Positions 59,301-64,000 of a stretch of DNA of 64,000 nt are shown here, piece after piece (position 1 is the first letter of the stretch; each line of letters begins with the position of its first letter). The notes under the pieces were generated by a model. It was not told the DNA's origin. It saw only the letters and a list, made by a program, of their open reading frames with translations, and searched no databases. A program made the position numbers and the translations under genes. Source of the stretch: Hypoxylon rubiginosum (Eukaryota; Ascomycota; Sordariomycetes; Xylariales; Hypoxylaceae); contig CADCXA010000058.1 of the NCBI GenBank assembly GCA_902806565.1, forward strand, positions 404,350 through 468,349, read 5' to 3'.

Positions 59301-62300
59301 TAATCTTTTTAACGCTTTAATAAATCTACTACCTTTTTATAAAAATATTTATACTTTTTTAAATTACAGTTATTTTATTTTTATTTTAAAACTTATTATT
59401 AATAACTTATATATATTAATTACCTATATATTTTAAATATTAAAAAAAGGTATTAAAACTTTATAAATTTATAATTAATTTTATAATATATAATATTTAA
59501 CTTTAAATAAAATTTTTATTTAATATTTTTTAATTTATTTCACTTAATTTATTTTTAATAATATTATTATATTTATTTTTATTAATAAAACTATTAAAAC
59601 TAAAAAATTTATAAAGTATATTAATAAAATCTATTTAAAAAAAAAATTAATTTATATTATATAAAAAATCTAAGGTATTAAGTATAAACTGTAAATTAAA
59701 ACTTATAAAATATAAAATTATACTAGTTTTAAACATAAAATAAATAAAGTTAAAAATAAAAATAATATATTTAATATTAATTCCAGGTTTTACGATTTAT
59801 ATTTAAAGAAAATATATTACTAGGATATATAACTTAATAATATTATATATAATAACAATTATAACCATTTATTAAAACGTTTAAAAATATATTTTTAGTT
59901 ATTTAATTATAAGATATTTAATCCTAGTTATAAACCTAGTTTTAATTATAATAATCTTAGTAATAATAAAAATAATAATTATAATAAATATTTTAAAAAT
60001 TAAGATATTAAACCTAAACTAAACTTATTATTAATAAAAAATAAAGGAAATATTTAAATAAGTAATAATAATAAAAATAAAAATAAAAATATTATAATTT
60101 AATATAATAAAAATAACAAGTTTTAAAGTAAGTTTATTTATAATTTTATTAATAATATAAATTTTATTTTTTGTTTTTTTTAATAGTTTTAAACTGTTAA
60201 AAATTTTTTTAATTAAAATAATAATAATATATATCGCGAAGGATTTTTTTAAAAAATAATAATAAGTTATAAAAAATCTTTTTATATAAATAAAAACCAA
60301 TAATTATTAAAAGTAAATAAAATTTAAATTTAAAATCTAAGTTTTAAAATAAACTTTTTAAGTAATAATAAAAAAAATCTATAATTTTTTTATAATTCTT
60401 TTTTATATTTTAGTTATAACTTTATTTTTTTATATTTTACTAGGTTAAATATAAGTTAAGATTTTTATTATAATATAAAATTATTTTAAGGATTAATTAT
60501 TAAACTTAATAATATTTATTTTAAAACTATATATTTTTAACTTTTTATTAATAAGGTAAATCGTTTTTATAATTTATTATTTTTTAATTATTAACATTTA
60601 AAAAAAAATATTTAAAATATAATAATAAAATTTAATATATTTAAACTGTTTTTATAAAAAAAAATTATTAATAAGCTTAATAATAAAAGTAAAATTAATA
60701 CTTTTTTCTATCTCACGTTATATTATATATAGTTAAATTTTATTATTATTTATAATAAGGTTAAAAACTATAATATTAAATAAAAAGTAATTTTTTTTTA
60801 TTTTTAATTATAATTAATTATTTAATATTATTATTATATTAAAATATATTACTAAGTTTATAATAACCTGGTTTTTTATAATTTATAAAAACTTACTATA
60901 AATAATGTTATTAAACTTATATTTAATAAAAAAAAAAAAATAATAAAAAACTTTATTAATTTTATTAAAAACGTATTTTTTTAATAAATAAATATTATTA
61001 CTTAAAAATAATATTAAATATTTATAAAGTATATTAAATACCGGGTAAAAAAGCTTTAAAATACTTTTTAAAAAAGCTTTTAATATAATAATTAATATAA
61101 AAATATATTAATTATAAGTAAAAATTATAAAAATATATTTAATATAATTACAGTTAAAAATCGTATTTTATATATTTAAAGTTAATTAAAAAACCATTTA
61201 AACGTTAATTTTAATAAACTTAACTTTTATTATTTTATATGGTTTTAATATTAATTTTAATTTATTATTTAACTTTAATTTATTATCCTACTTTTTATTA
61301 TTAAAATTTAAATCTAAAGTTAAATTAACTTAAATTATATTTAATATAGCCAGCTTTTTTTTTAAAACTTCTAACTAATTTATATTTTTTAATGGTTTCT
61401 ATATTTTTTTTATAATATTATATTAAAATAATTTAAAAGTTATATATTTTTAAAGTTCTAGTATAAGTTAAATAAATATATTATTTTTTATTATTATATT
61501 AAAAAGCTTTTAAATATTATAATAAATATTAAAAAACTTATTATTAAAAAAGATTTTATTAAAATAAAGTTTTAATATATAAAACAAATTATTTATAATT
61601 AAAAATTTATACGTTATATAATCCGCCACTATTTTATTACTTACCTAAATTAAATTATTAAACCTAAAAAATAAATTTATTTTAAATATATTAAATAATA
61701 AAATAAAAAATATCCTAGTAATAAAACTAAATATTAATAAAATATTATCCTAGTTAAATATAATTTTCTTTTAAAAAATAATATTATAAAATTTACCACC
61801 TTTAAATAAAATTAATTAATTATTATTTTCCTTTTAATCTAAGCTTAAAAATAATAATTAAACAAGTATAAAAAAATATAAATTTTTTAAAATAACTTTT
61901 TAAAAACTAAAAGTAAGATATTTTAAAAAAAATATATTTAACTATATAAATAAAATTAAAAATAACTTTTATTAAATAATTTATATAAAAAAACATATTA
62001 ACATTTTATAAAAACTTTATAAAATTAAACTAATTATATTTTAATTAAGTTTCTTACTTTTTTAAAAAAGAAATTAACGGATTTAAAAATAGTTTTTATT
62101 AATTAAATTAACTAATATTTTTTTAAAAAAAATAAATTATAATTATTTATAAAATTTTATAACTTTTTTATAATATATAAATTAAAGTTAATAACTAAAT
62201 AACATAGTTATAATATAAAATATAAATTACTTTTATATTATAATTAATATAATTTTTTTATAAAATATAAGTTATTATTTTTTATTAAATTAAAAGATTT

Positions 62301-64000
62301 TTTAAATAATATATATTAAATAGATTTTAAAAAAATATAAATATATATATTAAAAAAAATAAAACTTATATCTTTAAAATTAAATAAAATAATAAAAAAT
62401 TAAGAAATACGTTTTTTTATAGTAACTGGTGTTATTATAATATATTTAGTTATATTTAAAAACTATAAAAAAAAAATTAGTAAAACAAGTGATTTTTTTT
62501 ATAATATAAAAATATTATTAATAATTTTATTAACTTTACTATTATTAAAATAAAAATAAATATTTAAAAAACTTATAACGAAAAGGTTTATTATAATATC
62601 CTATTAAATAAATTATAAAAATTTAAGAAAATAAAATGAAATATTAAATTAAAAATATAATAAAAAAAAATAAATAACTATAAAATAATAGTTTTATTAA
62701 TAATATTAAATTAAGGTTTAATTATATTAAAAAAAAAATTAGTTTAAAAACTTTTATTAACCTATAAATAAAATCTTATAAATTATATTAAAATTAATAA
62801 TATAATATATTAAGTTTATATATATTTAAATAAAATTTAATTAATTAAAAAATATAAAATTACAGTAAATTATTTATTTTAATAAAAAATATTTATTAAA
62901 ATATATTAATTATATAAAATATTATATAAAATTAAGTTGTAATTTCCTATAATATAATATAGGTATAAAATATTTAAATATTAAATTACCTGGTTTAAAA
63001 ATAATTTAAAATAAGTATTAAATATATATTTAGGTATTTTTAAAAATTTAAAAATATTTTAAAAAGCTTTATTTAAAAAATAACCGTTTAAATATTTATA
63101 TTTATTTTTATTATAAAACTATATATTTAAATTTTATAATAAAAATCAAAATATATACTATAAAAAAATACGTTTTAAATAATTAACTTAATTTTAAAAA
63201 TGTGAGATATTAAATATTTTATTAAAACATTTTTATTAATATAACTTATAGTTATTTTTAATCCTTATTATTTTAAATATAAAAAAATATAAAATAAATA
63301 GTTTTACTTATTTTATTTAAATACTTATAATTATTATAAACATTTTTTATTAATAATTAATTTATTTTATTAATTAGTATATTTATTAAACTATTTAAAA
63401 TATATTTATTAAAAATTTATTTAATTTTTATAAATATGTAGTAATCTAGGTTTTTTAAACCTTATTATAAATTATAAAACTATTAATATTATATAAACTA
63501 ATAAATTTATTTAATGTTTAATTAACTTTTTATTTTTAAGTTTTAGTAAAATTAAACGTTAATATTAATAAAAAGTTAGTGGTAATAATTATAAAAAAAA
63601 AGTTATTATTATTTATATATAATATTTTAATTAATAGTTTATTTATATATAAAATTAATAAAAACATTTAATTTAATAAATTAATTTAATTACTTAACTT
63701 ATAAATAATATTAATAAATATTAAGTTTAGTTTTTATATTATTAACTAATTATTATTTAAACGTTTTACTTTAAAATATTTAAAAAAATATTTAATAAAT
63801 AAATAAAAATTATAATTATTAAAAATTATATTATTAAATTTTATATTAAATAATATACTCATTTATATTTATATTAAATTAAAATTAAATATAAATTATT
63901 TTAATATAAAACTAATTAATATTTTTATTATTTTATATTAATTAATATTATTTTATAATATTTAATTTTATAAAAAATAATTTAAAAAACTTAATATATA

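Larger units (their letters stand above)
50828..64000. mobile_element. second RIP-degraded AT-rich block
   Basis: At least 13.2 kb, continuing past the window. Composition is like the 29-39 kb block: almost only A and T, CpA/TpG nearly absent, stops everywhere. The few open frames (for example near 50950 and 60031) are Ile/Lys/Asn/Tyr strings with no protein character. It abuts the metzincin stop codon. Residual C exceeds residual G in the 53-58 kb part, opposite to the first block. Identity of the original elements cannot be read. Confidence 0.65.

Noticed and set aside
60031..60300. Open frame in AT-rich DNA resembling a membrane protein
   Set aside because: Hydrophobicity follows from ATA/TTA/TTT codons; it lies in a RIP block.

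Overview
The window is nuclear DNA of a filamentous ascomycete (Pezizomycotina, probably a Sordariomycete). Most multi-exon genes have short introns of about 50-140 nt with GTRNGT-like donors, CTAAC/CTGAC branch sites and NAG acceptors. Families are typically fungal: BTB/POZ, sugar-porter MFS, ABCC exporter, AAL-like lectin, MACPF. Two very AT-rich blocks (about 29.16-38.89 kb and 50.83-64.0 kb) have almost no intact CpA/TpG and no credible gene, which is the footprint of repeat-induced point mutation (RIP) on transposon-derived DNA. A short palindrome built on ACCTAGGT recurs in the gene-bearing intergenic DNA.

Layout. 1-28.9 kb is gene-bearing and gene-poor: BTB protein (1032-2075), decayed gene (2485-3158, minus), HD-domain phosphohydrolase (3796-4833), sugar-porter MFS transporter (8393-10494), PrsW-like membrane protease (11946-12870, minus, N-terminal frame unresolved), zinc alcohol dehydrogenase (14500-15626), tRNA-like element (16831-16931), complete 14-exon ABCC transporter (17186-22742, minus), unknown 4-exon gene (25353-26405), ankyrin relic (27600-27790, minus), and MCTS1/Tma20-like translation factor (28225-28932, minus). 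29.16-38.89 kb is the first RIP block, bounded by an imperfect inverted repeat of about 38 bp. 38.9-50.8 kb is a compact gene island: I78 protease inhibitor (39279-39628, minus), fucose-type lectin (41378-42690, minus), a 143-bp MITE-like foldback, MACPF perforin-like gene (43846-46118), methyltransferase with a frameshift (46688-47600, minus), MFS transporter relic, and a metzincin protease fused to a glycine/serine beta-repeat tail (49538-50830). 50.83-64.0 kb is the second RIP block and runs off the window.

Functional picture. The left part is mixed housekeeping and transport (sugar uptake with possible CreA-type sites, xenobiotic export, translation restart). The island between the RIP blocks combines a lectin, a pore-forming-family protein, a protease and a protease inhibitor. 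That set fits defence or interaction with animals, bacteria or other fungi, in a fast-evolving AT/GC-bipartite compartment. This role is inferred from the families, not shown.

The most unusual single feature is in the MFS gene. The 161-nt gap after codon 292 cannot be removed as one intron without breaking the frame. It resolves exactly as a spliceosomal twin intron (stwintron, type D1,2): an inner intron sits between the first and second bases of the donor of an outer intron.
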